From Spongilla lacustris (Eukaryota > Porifera > Demospongiae > Spongillida > Spongillidae): a stretch of DNA of 64,000 bases. This document shows positions 1 through 10,510 of this stretch, in pieces. Under the pieces are notes generated by a model. The model was not told where the DNA came from and did no database searches. It worked only from the letters and a program-made list of their open reading frames with translations. Location of the stretch: NCBI GenBank assembly GCA_949361645.1, contig OX442416.1, forward strand, positions 17,798,993-17,862,992, in the 5' to 3' direction. The position numbers and the translations under genes were made by a program. Position 1 is the first letter of the stretch. Every line of letters begins with the position of its first letter.

Positions 1-1544
1 CCAGAACTCAGTTAGAGATGAGAACATCCGCAGGACGAGAATGGTTGTGATCAGAAGTAAGGTTGCAACCAGCTTCCACTTGAACACTAAAATGGGCTCG
101 CCTACATGTTTCAGCTAATATATCCCTCAACTTGTTGTGGCAATATACCACATCCCCACCATGCTTACATGTAGTGGCATGATGTCCAAGGGGATCCAAC
201 ATCTTATCTGGACAGAGGGCACAAGGAGAACCCTCAGCTGTGTCAAGCCCCAGCCACCACTTCAATGCCGTCTGAAATACTAGGGGGTCTTAGTGCAAAC
301 CTTGACCTTCAGATGGAATAACCATCAGCCATGATGAAGCATGTGGGGATGATGCTGATAAGAGATGGGCTCTGTCGGCAATAGACAGAGAACCCAAGAG
401 AACATTGTATAAATGATTGTCCAACATATTGGACAGAGCCTTCTGCGAATGGAATTTTTCAAATAAAGAGCTGATATGAATGATTTCAGATGATGAATTG
501 AACATCTCTATTGCCTGGAGATGATGTGCATTAGGGTCGGAACCCCGGCCAGACAAACATATTGATGCTATAAAGGCTGCCGGTGCATGGTGAGACAGGG
601 AACGCAGACCAAGACCTCCACGGCTGAGGCTCAACTGGGCCTGTTTCTATGCAACATTGGAAGAATGCACACCTGTACAAAATGTGAAACATTTTTGAAC
701 ATCTTGATCAAATATCTGCAGAACAGATTGAGAGAAAGAAGGAGATATGGCACGAGCAAGGTGAACAAGCTTACAGTAGCCACCACAAAGCCAGAGGAGT
801 ACAAGAGCCACTTGGGGGCCGACTTGCCCAACATCCTCTAGTCTCTTAAGTAGAAAACCGGCTTCAGACCTCTTCTTATCCAAGACAGCTCTACAAAAGT
901 CAGCATCACCAATAGGAATTCCTAAGATCTCAAGATTGGAATTACTAGACTATTCATCTCAACTGGGAATTGTGCCATACACCCCCTGCTAAAGACCTCA
1001 CACTTCTTGATGTTCACATGAAGACCAAGGGTGGGACCAAGCTCAATGAGCAAGTTGAGTGCTTTCCTAACATGTGAACTTGGGCCAGCCAAAACACCGT
1101 CATCAAGGTACCACACATGATAGCACAGATCGCAGCATTCAGGATGAGTACGTAGCGATCACTTTGAGTACAACATTAAGAACTAGGGAGAAAAGCAAGG
1201 GGCCCCAATGGGTCCCCTTGCTATACACCAGATTGAGATGTTAAATTGCCCAAAGCGTGCCATAGAACAGGGTGCCGGCAATAACACCAACTAACCCATG
1301 GGAGTAGCTCTGAGAAGTGTTTGCTGCATTCACACAGCAGAGCTTGACGGCTTACTAAATTAAAGGCATTCACCAAGTCTATCTTCAGTACCGTGAAGCC
1401 TTCAACTTGCCAATTCTCATCGATGCAGTCCCTAAGACCGTGAGCAATTTTCTCAGCACCAGCTGCACAAGCAACACCCCGCTGGAGTGGATCAAAGAAC
1501 TCAGCAGCTTTATCTTTCAACATGGAACACAGACACTTCCCCAC
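1..1544 (-). mobile_element. RT retroelement remnant running off left edge
   Basis: Read on the minus strand, consecutive frames give RT motif A (KIDLVNAFN, near 1375), the catalytic YLDDG box (near 1105), an RT thumb-like region (647-883), a stretch with the SRGGLGLR motif (290-634) and a zinc-finger region CxxC-GHH-x3-C followed by RPADV (8-265). Segment order matches the intact plus-strand element at 61803-63847. The reading frame is broken at several places and the motif A piece starts about 60 residues later than in that element, so this copy is 5'-truncated and dead. It continues beyond the window. The finger and RPAD region resemble the restriction-like endonuclease end of R2-type non-LTR elements; this assignment is tentative. 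Confidence 0.8.
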
Positions 1545-1634
1545 TAATTACTATTTTATTTACACGAAGTTTAATAATATTGAATATACATGTACATACA
1601 TGTAATACACACAACACACTACATTAATTAAATT

Positions 1635-1810
1635 TTAAGATGGGAGCCACCTGGAAAGGATCGCTGTCGCATTTGCTCTCACCAAATGCAGGTTGAGCCT
1701 ACTGTACAGCTCAGACAGCACAGCTGATTTTGTTTTGCCCGATGTTATGGCAAGAAGGGAGGCAAGCATTTTAAACGAATCTATGGATACACGATACTGA
1801 CGCGAGTCAC
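1635..1810 (-). mobile_element. 3' tail of a second RT element
   Basis: The minus-strand reading ends in SRLNLHLVRANATAILSRW, which matches the extreme C terminus of the RT protein at 63780-63840 (LALVRANSRAILSRSL). Only the tail is present. It abuts the 5'-truncated element at 1-1544 in the same orientation, separated by about 90 bases of AT-rich 3' UTR-like sequence. Tail followed by a truncated head is the same arrangement as at 61.46-63.85 kb. Confidence 0.65.
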
Positions 1811-1855
1811 GCAAAGGGATCGAGGGCCGTACCACCGGCGCCGGGTACATCGTAG

Positions 1856-2834
1856 TTACCACAATACTGTATCGTCGTTCAGTTCTGGGCGTGCACCACA
1901 CTTGAAGGTTCCCAAAAACTCATGGCGGATGGTTTTGTGAATGGTAGAGAACAGGAACACAATGCACAGAGGCTCCAGAGGTCCCAGTAATGATATAATC
2001 AGATATGCGATAACGTTATCGGACCTGGTTGCCCAGAAGACGCATATAGCCATCGGAATCTTGGTGACGAAGCACACCAAAATGGTAGTAACGCTCATCA
2101 TGATAACTGATCTAATTACGCTGTGATCGCTGTCCATTTCAATGACGCTGTTTCTTATCGTGCGATGGGACATGTAGGACATCACCATGGTGACGGTGAA
2201 TGGAATGAGACCTCCCAACGCGATAGCTATTGCATAAATGGGGCCGGCATTGGAGTGAAGCATGCATAGCGAGCCACGGATCTTTACGCGGAGGTTGATA
2301 ATACTATTTTGCATGCAGCACATTTTCCACAATAGCGATCAATACTGATAAGATCACGAGAGCAGCGAACACTGGAAGCACTTTGCGATTGGTAACTTTC
2401 TTTCGGCCGTATTTGATGGTCAAAAACTGGACAGTAGCTATTAATCCAACAGAGAAATCATCAGTGATGTACATAATTGTTGGTATGATTAGGAAAAAAT
2501 TTCCCGTTAGATTGCTGCAGTCTCCAAGTAACGGCAAGTCTGTGAGAAGGGATAGACCAAACAAAACGATAGATATAGTTACGAGCATCAAAAATACGGT
2601 TGCTGAAGCCATCACTACAGACACTGGATCTCGCAGCGTCTTGTTGATGTACACGCAGTAAATGATCTTGGACCCCATCAATACGACCAATATGGATTCC
2701 ATGAAATTCAAAATTGACGAGATGATAAACAAAACGTCATCACTGCTCTCACTTGTATGGTTGAAGCTTGAGCTGCAGTATTGGATAGTGGAGCTTGCAG
2801 AATTATTTTCGGAACAGTTAACGTTGTTATTCAT
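1856..2834 (-). pseudogene. Rhodopsin-like 7TM receptor, frameshifted
   Basis: Minus strand. The first frame (2834-2304, 176 aa) has an Asn-rich N-terminal tail with several N-x-S/T sites and four hydrophobic segments; it ends in VENVLHAK and a stop. The remaining three hydrophobic segments lie in another frame (2332-1856), ending FKCGARPELNDDTVLW. Together they make a seven-helix layout of family-A GPCR size. The break falls at the loop after TM4. The related copy at 6502-7080 carries extra bases there and reads through, so copy 1 seems to have lost bases. It may be a pseudogene, an assembly error, or a short intron I cannot define. Ligand unknown; the family is recognised only from hydrophobicity and general TM pattern. 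Confidence 0.6.
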
Positions 2835-2849
2835 CAGAAAGCCGTCAAT

Positions 2850-4590
2850 GATTTGAATAATGAATCAATGCTTCGTCAGTAAATACTTGTATATATACTA
2901 CTCACTCTGACATAAGTATATATTGCGACCAACCATTAAATAGGTGGGCATATCATGGTGTAAACAGTTACATGTGATGAAACCTAACCATGCAAGCCGC
3001 TGATATCCGCGCGAACTTCAGCAACATTACAACTATGCTTGGAACTATTTTTAAAGATGTAAATTGAACACATTACAAAACACTCCCCGTACACTAAACG
3101 GAAAGAGTCCGTTTATACTCGTTCAGGCTATCAAATTCACGTGACAAATTGTCCGCCATTTGTAATGTCACGTGCTTATTATAGTAAATGGTGAACTTTG
3201 ATCCAGAATTTGTTGCAATTGCTGTGCTTCAGCATGTGCATAATGATATGGCCAATTCTAAATACATAATATTATACTGACATTTACTGCCGGAGCTGTG
3301 TGTGCATGATTTATTTATTTTTAGGCAAGTGCACCATAATTTTTACAATGCTTCCCTACACTGTGAGCTTCTGTGGGCTCTGCAGGCTGGTGGAATCATA
3401 CAGCTCATGACTTCATATAATATACATAGGTCCAGCGGATCACGTGATACTCATGTTTTATTAATTTAGTTGGCAAGTGTGTACATATATTAATGGACGG
3501 TGTACTAAAATCTGGTTGCCAAAGTCGTTACAAGCAGAAATTGGAACCTGTTGGTAGCTTTTAAGTTGTGTCCCATACACTTGGAATCTAACAGCCATCG
3601 CGATATGTCGTTGTGGCCACTGAAAGAGTTCCAAACAAATGAACTAGGAAAGAGTATCAGGACCCACGGTAGTGGGTCCTATGTAGGATTGGCTTCGTGG
3701 GCGTGGTTTTCGATCGAGCGTTTTAAAACGGTAACGAAGCGTTGCCTTTACTCGCCAGCTCGCATATAATCCATCACAAACATGACAGATATGCACATAT
3801 AACGTGAGCTTCGCTAAACAGTGCCGTTTACGTGGAGTGACAAGTCGGTACCAAAATTCCGCCATTTAATTTTTGTTCATCTCCTCCGTCGTCTTCCGTT
3901 CATCACGTATAACTCGCGACAGAAACGTCTTAAGATAACGAGATTAGCTTCAAAAAGTTGCATTTGATTTCCAAACGTGCCCTTTCATACAAATAAGACC
4001 TACAGTTGTAAGCTAGTGATGAAATGCCGTGAAATGACGCGAGCAGGTGCAATTTATTATCGGTGAAAACCTAGCAGTATGCAATATGACGTCACATAAG
4101 CGTCTTAATTTACTGTTGCCAGGCTACCACAATTAACGTACACAGCTGCAGACACAGGCGATTCTAATAATTCAGCAAAGGACCAAGCCAAAGAAAACGG
4201 CTCGTTAGCAAGGAGAACTATATAGGTAGGCCTAATTATGTTTACCTTAAGGTCCTACACGGTCACCTCGACAGCTGCACGTGTCACTCGATTCCGCCAA
4301 ATTGCGGTGGTGATACGCTGCCAAACAACAAAAGAAGCAATAGTTGTTCCTTTAAACAACACCTAAAACTGAACTAGTCCATATAAAGATTGCTATTTTC
4401 CACACACTTATCTACAGCTGCTATACGTGTGCATGTATTGTTCACTGATACATGCAGCAGCTGCCATTAGTAAATTGAAACCAAGCAACGTACGCGCGCA
4501 CTCCGCCGTTAATTGCATAAAATAAAAAAAAGCCTTGCCTTAATATACCTGAGAGGCCTATATGATCACTCCTGGCAGAGAAAAAAAAAT
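2850..4590. other. Intergenic, no supported gene
   Basis: AT-rich sequence upstream of the first GPCR. Short open frames here lack domain signal. The 2976-3045 region recurs near 5140-5200, so the GPCR duplication included upstream DNA. A small hairpin with 9-bp perfect arms lies at 3659-3680. I see nothing else. Confidence 0.5.
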
Positions 4591-4596
4591 AGGGGA

Positions 4597-4892
4597 ACAA
4601 GTAAATCAAAAACTTCTCTATCGAGAAAGTGATTGGTGTGATGTAGGATTGGTGGTGCAAAAGTAAGGAAACAAGGTACAGTGTGTTAAAGTGAGGTTTG
4701 GTAGGATCCTACAACTATATAACAGTCCTACATTTGCAAATAGGCTTCTTCATTTGCAAATTCAGGACTGTAAGTTGTAGGATCCTACCAAACCTCACTT
4801 TAACACACTGTACCTTGTTTCCTTGCTTTTGCACCACCAATCCTACATCCCACCAATCACTTTCTCGATAGAGAAGTTTTTGATTTACTTGT
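4597..4892. mobile_element. Palindromic MITE, about 296 bp
   Basis: The two halves are nearly perfect reverse complements about a centre near 4744. The outer arms start ACAAGTAAATCA and end TGATTTACTTGT; inner arms contain GGTTTGGTAGGATCCTACA and its complement. Shorter relatives occur at 26205-26402 and 59675-59860. It has no coding potential, as expected of a foldback non-autonomous DNA transposon; the superfamily is not identifiable from sight. Confidence 0.75.
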
Positions 4893-4924
4893 GGGCTTAT
4901 TTTTCATTAAAGAACTGGCACGTA

Positions 4925-5200
4925 TACCCACTGCTCTGACTTGTATGGTTGAAGTTTGAGATGCAGTATTGTGCAGTGGAGCTTGCAGAATTATTTTCAG
5001 AACAGTTGTTTACGATCATCGATCAGCAAACCGTAGATAATTTGAATATTCAATGCTTCGTAACTGAAACTGATAGCTGTACTTATACTATACCGATAAA
5101 AGCGTATAAATAGGTGAGTGCGTATCCATATAGTGCAAAAATGCGATGAAGCCGCTGGTATCCGCTCGAAGTTCAGCAACATTACAATTGAACACATCGC
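4925..5200 (-). pseudogene. GPCR 5'-end fragment
   Basis: Closely matches the first GPCR copy's N-terminal coding and upstream region (about 2735-3045), including the stretch around GGAGCTTGCAGAATTATTTTC, but the transmembrane body is absent because the palindromic MITE side ends the homology. A partial duplicate without coding capacity. Confidence 0.6.
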
Positions 5201-5536
5201 AAAATAGTAGTTTCGTCCCCACACCCTATACGTTGTGTATATGGGACTCCTGCAGTCATATACGCCCCAGACATTCACGCCTGGGTATATATGACTCACT
5301 CCTGATAAAAATTGCGATACATACAAATCATCTTGCTGGACTTATGCCATTTGAAGTGATGCATGGCCGGTAAACTATTATTCCATTTTCATGAATGTGT
5401 CACGTCTATTTTCCCTTAAAAGGAAAGCGCACTTGGTGCCATTCATCCGCCCACCCGCCCATCCACGCATCAGCACAATTTGTAACTGAATGGTGCATGC
5501 ACTTTGATCAAATACATGTATGACTGCTTTTCTGTG

Positions 5537-5758
5537 TTACAATAGCTTGTGCTTCAGCATGTGCACTTGGTCATTTCGGTGACTGAAACACGTTCCACTG
5601 TCACTGCTGCTTGCATTGGTAACATTTAGTGACGTTGTGAGGATTCTGTTGGTAGCCGTAGTGGTGAGACTTGTCACCCACCTGTCCCCTGGAGCTTGAG
5701 GGATGCTCCAGGAGGCTATCAGGGGTGGTGACCCGGGAGGGTTGCTGGCAGCACACAT
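5537..5758 (-). pseudogene. Ig-like domain exon remnant
   Basis: The minus-strand frame contains ILTTSLNVTNASSSDSGT followed by Cys, the pattern of an Ig F-strand (D-S-G-x-Y-x-C), but the expected Tyr and spacing are missing. With the better-preserved Ig exon at 6250-6510 on the same strand it may be part of one broken Ig-domain gene. Low certainty. Confidence 0.35.
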
Positions 5759-5832
5759 TAGAGTGAGCTAAGTGGTGGCCTTGACGGATATGGAAGTGCT
5801 GAGCCTCACTACAAAGGATGGCCCTACAAGGC

Positions 5833-5836
5833 AGGG

Positions 5837-5861
<25 letters not shown>
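5833..5861. repeat. Poly-G tract
   Basis: A run of more than 25 uninterrupted G lies between the two Ig-like exons. It creates a spurious polyproline reading on the minus strand. Length is likely unreliable in the assembly. Confidence 0.9.
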
Positions 5862-5867
<6 letters not shown>

Positions 5868-6016
5868 ATGTGTATGTGATATAGTATTAGGGGTGGGAGT
5901 ATGATATAATCCAAACATACAAAGTACTGCCGGAAAAACTATTAGCAAATGAAATTTCTTTTTTAAGATATCTAATAAATTACTTCCATCCACTTTTGCA
6001 AGTAGGTTATGTACTC

Positions 6017-6188
6017 CAATACTACATCATACTCCCACCCCAACATTGCATCATTCGCCCAACACCAACATTACATCATTCCCCCAGCCTCCAATATTAC
6101 ATCATTCCCCCAGCCTCCAATATTACATCATTCCCCACCCCCAATATTACATCATTTCCCCAACACCAACATTACATCTTTCCTCCAC
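6017..6188. repeat. Minisatellite, about 30-bp unit
   Basis: About six imperfect copies of a C-rich unit with the core AATATTACATCATTCCCC. It yields repetitive open frames that are not genes. Confidence 0.8.
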
Positions 6189-6249
6189 CCAAGTTTTTAC
6201 TTGATTAAATCCAACTATCATGCATTTGATACTGTTACCCTGTAGTCAA

Positions 6250-6520
6250 TGCACCATAAATGCAAGTAGCCTCAGGGCACCTCCCACTTGCTCCACTTCC
6301 TTACCCGTGACATTCAGCAGAGCAGGGTCAGAGGATGCAGTAATGCCATCTACATTGGCCACAGTGCACCTGTATGGCCCCTGGTCCTCCAACATGACAG
6401 ACTTGATCCTCAGAGTGGCCTGGGCACTCCCGGAGAGCCTTCCTCCATCTTGCAGTGATACATTTCCCTTGCTCCACTGGTAGGCCTGTACGGTAGCACC
6501 ATCACCATCGGAGGTTGATG
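6250..6520 (-). CDS. Ig-like (I-set type) domain exon
   Basis: On the minus strand the frame reads YQWSKGNVSLQDGG, then ATLRIKSVMLEDQGPYRCTV. This is a convincing C-strand Trp and F-strand D-x-G-x-Y-x-C signature of an immunoglobulin I-set domain, ending SDPALLNVTG. It is a single domain, so probably one exon of a larger receptor or adhesion protein. Its upstream end runs into the GPCR copy at 6502-7080 in an overlapping frame, meaning the two were joined by rearrangement or the exon edge is near 6510. Partner exons are not found except the weak one at 5537-5758. Confidence 0.6.
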
Positions 6521-7080
6521 TTTTGAATAATACTATTTTGCTGCAATTTTTGTACATTTTCCACAATAGTGTCTAATACTGATAAGATCACGAGAGCAGC
6601 GAACACAGGAAGCACTTTGCAATTGGTAACTTTCTTGCGGCCGTATTTGGTGGTCAAAAACTGGACAGTGGCCATTAATCCAACCGAGAAATCATCAGTG
6701 ATGTACAAGATTGTTGGTATGATTAGGAATATAAGATTGCTACAGTCGGCTCCAAGTAACGGCAAGTCTGTAAGAAGGGATAGACCAAACAAAACGATTG
6801 GTATAGTTAAGAGCATCAATAATACGCGTGCGCTTGCTGAAGCCATCACTACAGACACTGGATCTCGCAGCATCTTGTTGATGTACACGCAGTAATGATC
6901 TTAGACCCCATCAATACGATCATGCAGTATGGATTCCATGAAATTCAAAATTGACGAGATGATAAACAAAACGTCATCACTGCTCTCACTTGTGTTATTG
7001 AAATTCGAGCTGCAGTATTGCGTAGTGGAGCTTGCAAAACTATCTTCAGAACAGTTGTTCATCGATCAGCGATGATGTGA
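6502..7080 (-). pseudogene. GPCR third copy, truncated and frameshifted
   Basis: Minus strand 6888-6502 repeats TM2-TM4 of the first receptor (LRDPVSVVMAS, DDFSVGLMATVQFL, VLPVFAALVILSV). The N-terminal part (6890-7060) is out of frame because one A is missing relative to the equivalent of 2655-2662. The protein ends after TM4 with QNSIIQNINLRW. TM5-7 are absent, replaced by Ig-like sequence. A decayed duplicate. Confidence 0.65.
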
Positions 7081-7084
7081 ATAT

Positions 7085-7359
7085 CGAATCAAAGCTTCGT
7101 AAATAGCTCAGTGTAGTATATTATATGGGACAGTTTCCGCGAAAATGTAACCCTTTTATAACATTTACATCATAATGTTATTAAAATGCTGCTTTTTTTG
7201 AATCGCAATATCTTCCGAACGCTAAACACTGTCCATTTCCTATTTTCAGCAATTCTTACTACAACATTTCTCTATGAACAGTTACATTTTGGAGTCTTGC
7301 ACTTGCTTCACATCAATATTGCAACGTTCGATACCCGACCGGGTTCAAACCCACCATAA
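7085..7359. other. Intergenic, nothing recognised
   Basis: AT-rich spacer between the GPCR duplicate and the inverted-repeat element. No coding or structured signal that I can support. Confidence 0.4.
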
Positions 7360-9286
7360 CTTTAGGTAGGAGTAATCAAATCGCTTCAAATTCAGTTTGT
7401 AGGTACAGAGGTCCTATACAGGGGCGGACGGAGGAATTCGGAGAGGGGGGTGTCCAATGTGAATATTGATAAGGGGCGGGGCGGGAGATGGCGCTATTAA
7501 AGGAAAGCGAGGTCTGGGGCGGAGCCCCATAAAAATTTGGCGAGTAATGTACAATAAGTTTTTGTGTCCAAGCGGATGGCGATTTACTTAACGGTATATG
7601 TATGTACATTAGCACCGTCATGTATACCGGGGTCTGGGAGATTTTCATGCAGAATATTAGCGATCTCGAAATCGTTTTAAACACTAGCTATAGGAGTATA
7701 GGGGGTCAAGGGGATTTTTAAAAACGCGTCAAATCAATTATTGATTAAATCGCAAATCAAGCGCACTTGATTTGCGTTGATTTCACAGTTGATTTTAAAT
7801 CCATTGTGAAATCAATAATTGTTTTTTTGCTTGCGCAGATGCTGCACTTTATTAAAACAATGTATTTTGAGAATCATTTGGCTAACTATACTAGATTATA
7901 ATTGCCTATGTAATGAAATCAAGTCTGCCCTGCCTCACTTACTCTTTAAAAAGGCCCTGATACGGCATATGACGTATAGCCTATAATGGCTGTATAGGTC
8001 ATATTCTCCATGAATCGGATTACGTGTAACGCGGTAATAGTAAGCATTACCAATGACACATGGACTGGAAATCACAATTAATTCATGTCGCCAACCTCGT
8101 TGCTCATGAATTATTAATGGTTAGTAGATGCACACGATGATGTGAGTCATGTGACTGTTGCAGTGCATCAGAAGACTGGGACTTGACTTGGGTGCCGTGA
8201 CGTTGTTTTGTCGTTATGTATATAGTCAGTATAGACCATTCTTCGCTTTCCTTTCAGCATTTTTGGCATCGCTAATTCAAACTGAGCAATGAACCAATAA
8301 TTAATAAACATAATTTGGAGTTAGAGAAACCATCCTGGTATACCGGCTGTAAAACGTTAAATAAGGCCATAACTATTACCATATTTGCAGAGGCCTGACA
8401 ACAGAACATGCGCATCGTTCGATTAAAATCGTTTGCCCTTTGTGTACAAAACATCCTTTCCAATACAAACTAACTCCATGTAATAATTAAGTGCATGTCC
8501 TTGGTATTACCAATGGGCTATTGTCCTCACAAACTCTTTCGCAAGATGTTACGTCATTGTAATATTAGGCTCATGTTTAAACAAGTGTATCGTCGTAACC
8601 ATTACTGCTAGCGCGTACCTGTTTAGACGTTTCTGGAAAGAAATGGTCTCTAACAAGATTTTGATGAACGACGCGCAGCAGCGCTCGAGATTACGACAAT
8701 ACGCGTACGCTGTTCAATTTGTGGGGGCGCCAAAGAGGATGTACTCCACAGTACTACCGTTATTCCAATTCAAGGCAAATACTGAAATGAAACTATGTTT
8801 AAAGCCGTATACATCGGTTTGATTGCATATGTACCTGGTGGCAAAACATACGGTACTATAATTACTATCACATATTTAATATGTGCGTGATGCGGGCTAA
8901 TTATATTCATCAACGGTTCCAAGGGGGGTGTCCGGACACCCTGGACTCCCCCCCTGTATCCGCCTCTGCTATACCTATCGATTCGTTCTGTTCGTTAATT
9001 TTTATGCCATCCGTTACGGAGATACAGTTGAACAAAGTACGTCCACTTTTCCCGCTCGATTCGCGCCAATGATTTTGGCAAATCGCGTCCCGCTCAATGT
9101 ACATGTATGGGGGAGGCGGTTGTTACATCATTGGCGCAAATCGAGCGGGAAAAAGTGCACGTAGTTTGTTCAACTGCATCTCCGTAATGGATGGCATAAA
9201 AATTAACGAACAGAACAAATCGATAGGTGTACGACCTCTATACCTAAAAACCGAATTTGAAGTGATTTGATTACTCCTACCTAAAG
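7360..9286. mobile_element. Non-autonomous element with about 50-bp TIRs
   Basis: The left end CTTTAGGTAGGAGTAATC and right end GATTACTCCTACCTAAAG are inverted repeats that continue imperfectly for about 50 bases, to GGTACAGAGGTC. The 1.93-kb interior has no supported gene. It holds a hairpin at 7747-7785, a G-rich GTGTCC/GGACAC foldback near 8925-8960 and a larger nested inverted repeat (8969-9233). No clear target-site duplication was found. Probably a composite of nested foldback transposons. Confidence 0.6.
8969..9233. repeat. Nested long inverted repeat
   Basis: The arm 8969-9081 (contains CGATTCGTTCTGTTCGTTAA) is the reverse complement of 9122-9233 with few mismatches, leaving a spacer of about 40 bases. 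It could fold into a stem of roughly 110 bp. Confidence 0.75.
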
Positions 9287-9533
9287 ACCCCGTTGAAGTT
9301 AGCCGCACATTTCTCAGCCGCACATTCCAAGTAATTATCACGCTAATCATGGCCGTACGGCTAATCGTAATCACTGACTTAAAATTATTCATTGAAGATA
9401 CTATACATGCAAACTCGTTCAATTCTACGTGGAAAGAATAATCTCCGTCAATCAACTGCTTGACAGTTACACACTATTCCTTGAAACGGTGTATCAATCA
9501 CTACAAAATGTGTAATATTATTATACGTTGCAC

Positions 9534-9733
9534 NNNNNNNNNNNNNNNNNNNNNNNNNNNNNNNNNNNNNNNNNNNNNNNNNNNNNNNNNNNNNNNNNNN
9601 NNNNNNNNNNNNNNNNNNNNNNNNNNNNNNNNNNNNNNNNNNNNNNNNNNNNNNNNNNNNNNNNNNNNNNNNNNNNNNNNNNNNNNNNNNNNNNNNNNNN
9701 NNNNNNNNNNNNNNNNNNNNNNNNNNNNNNNNN
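9534..9733. other. Assembly gap (200 N)
   Basis: A run of N of round length. It is flanked on the right by poly-A and CCCGGACATATGGGGGATT, the reverse complement of a motif that precedes a T/G homopolymer at 15290-15337. The gap probably sits in a similar homopolymer of a dispersed repeat. Confidence 0.95.
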
Positions 9734-9871
9734 AAAAAAAATCCCGGACATATGGGGGATTCGATATTTATTTTTAAAATCAAACGCCCCGGCCCCATGC
9801 CACGGGTGTTTCATTGCATTGAAAAAATGGACATTAGGTCTCGTCCCCATAATTTCGTACGTAACAAGTTA

Positions 9872-10002
9872 ACACTGCAAGTAGACTATGGTTATACACC
9901 ATGTATAACTTTGGTATAAGCGCACATAATCAAATTATGTGCGCTTATACCAAAGTTATACATGGTTTCTTAGTGCGTATAACCATAGTCTACTTGCAGT
10001 GT
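9872..10002. mobile_element. 131-bp palindrome (foldback MITE)
   Basis: Begins ACACTGCAAGTAGACTATGG and ends with its reverse complement. The arms also share CATGTATAACTTTGGTATAA, so the whole segment is a near-perfect hairpin with a tiny loop at about 9930 and a small asymmetric bulge. Confidence 0.8.
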
Positions 10003-10009
10003 AAGTCCT

Positions 10010-10510
10010 CATTATCGCATGGCATTGGAATTTCGCCAATTTCGGCTTATCTTTTGTAATCCGTTCAAAGTAAGCGCAGTACAGGTGAATATCTGTGTTG
10101 TACTTATACACCCTTCGAGGACTACAATGATATAAATTTTATCTTTTTAATGCTAACATACGCCATGATACGGGCCCGTGACTAATAGCGCTCCATTTAG
10201 AGTGGTTGGTTTCAAAAAGCTTTTTTTCGTTAATTTGCCTGACATGAGTTACAAAAACTTGTATAAACGTATACAGAAGTGCTGGTTGTATGCGATTTGG
10301 TTGTTTTTGTTAGCAGACTTATTTTCTGTGAGTCGTACCAAGGCGCTGAATACGACCAATTTATGTATACTACAAGCATGGCGGCAATACATGTATCGTT
10401 GTATGCAGATGGTCGATCATGCACACTTCAAAAAGGGGTGATGGATTACTGTGATCTCTCAATTAAACAGCTTGGACAACAACATTGGAGCTTTAATTGT
10501 ATCCCTGTGT
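10010..10510. other. Intergenic, nothing recognised
   Basis: Short open frames on both strands lack domain signal. No feature supported. Confidence 0.4.
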
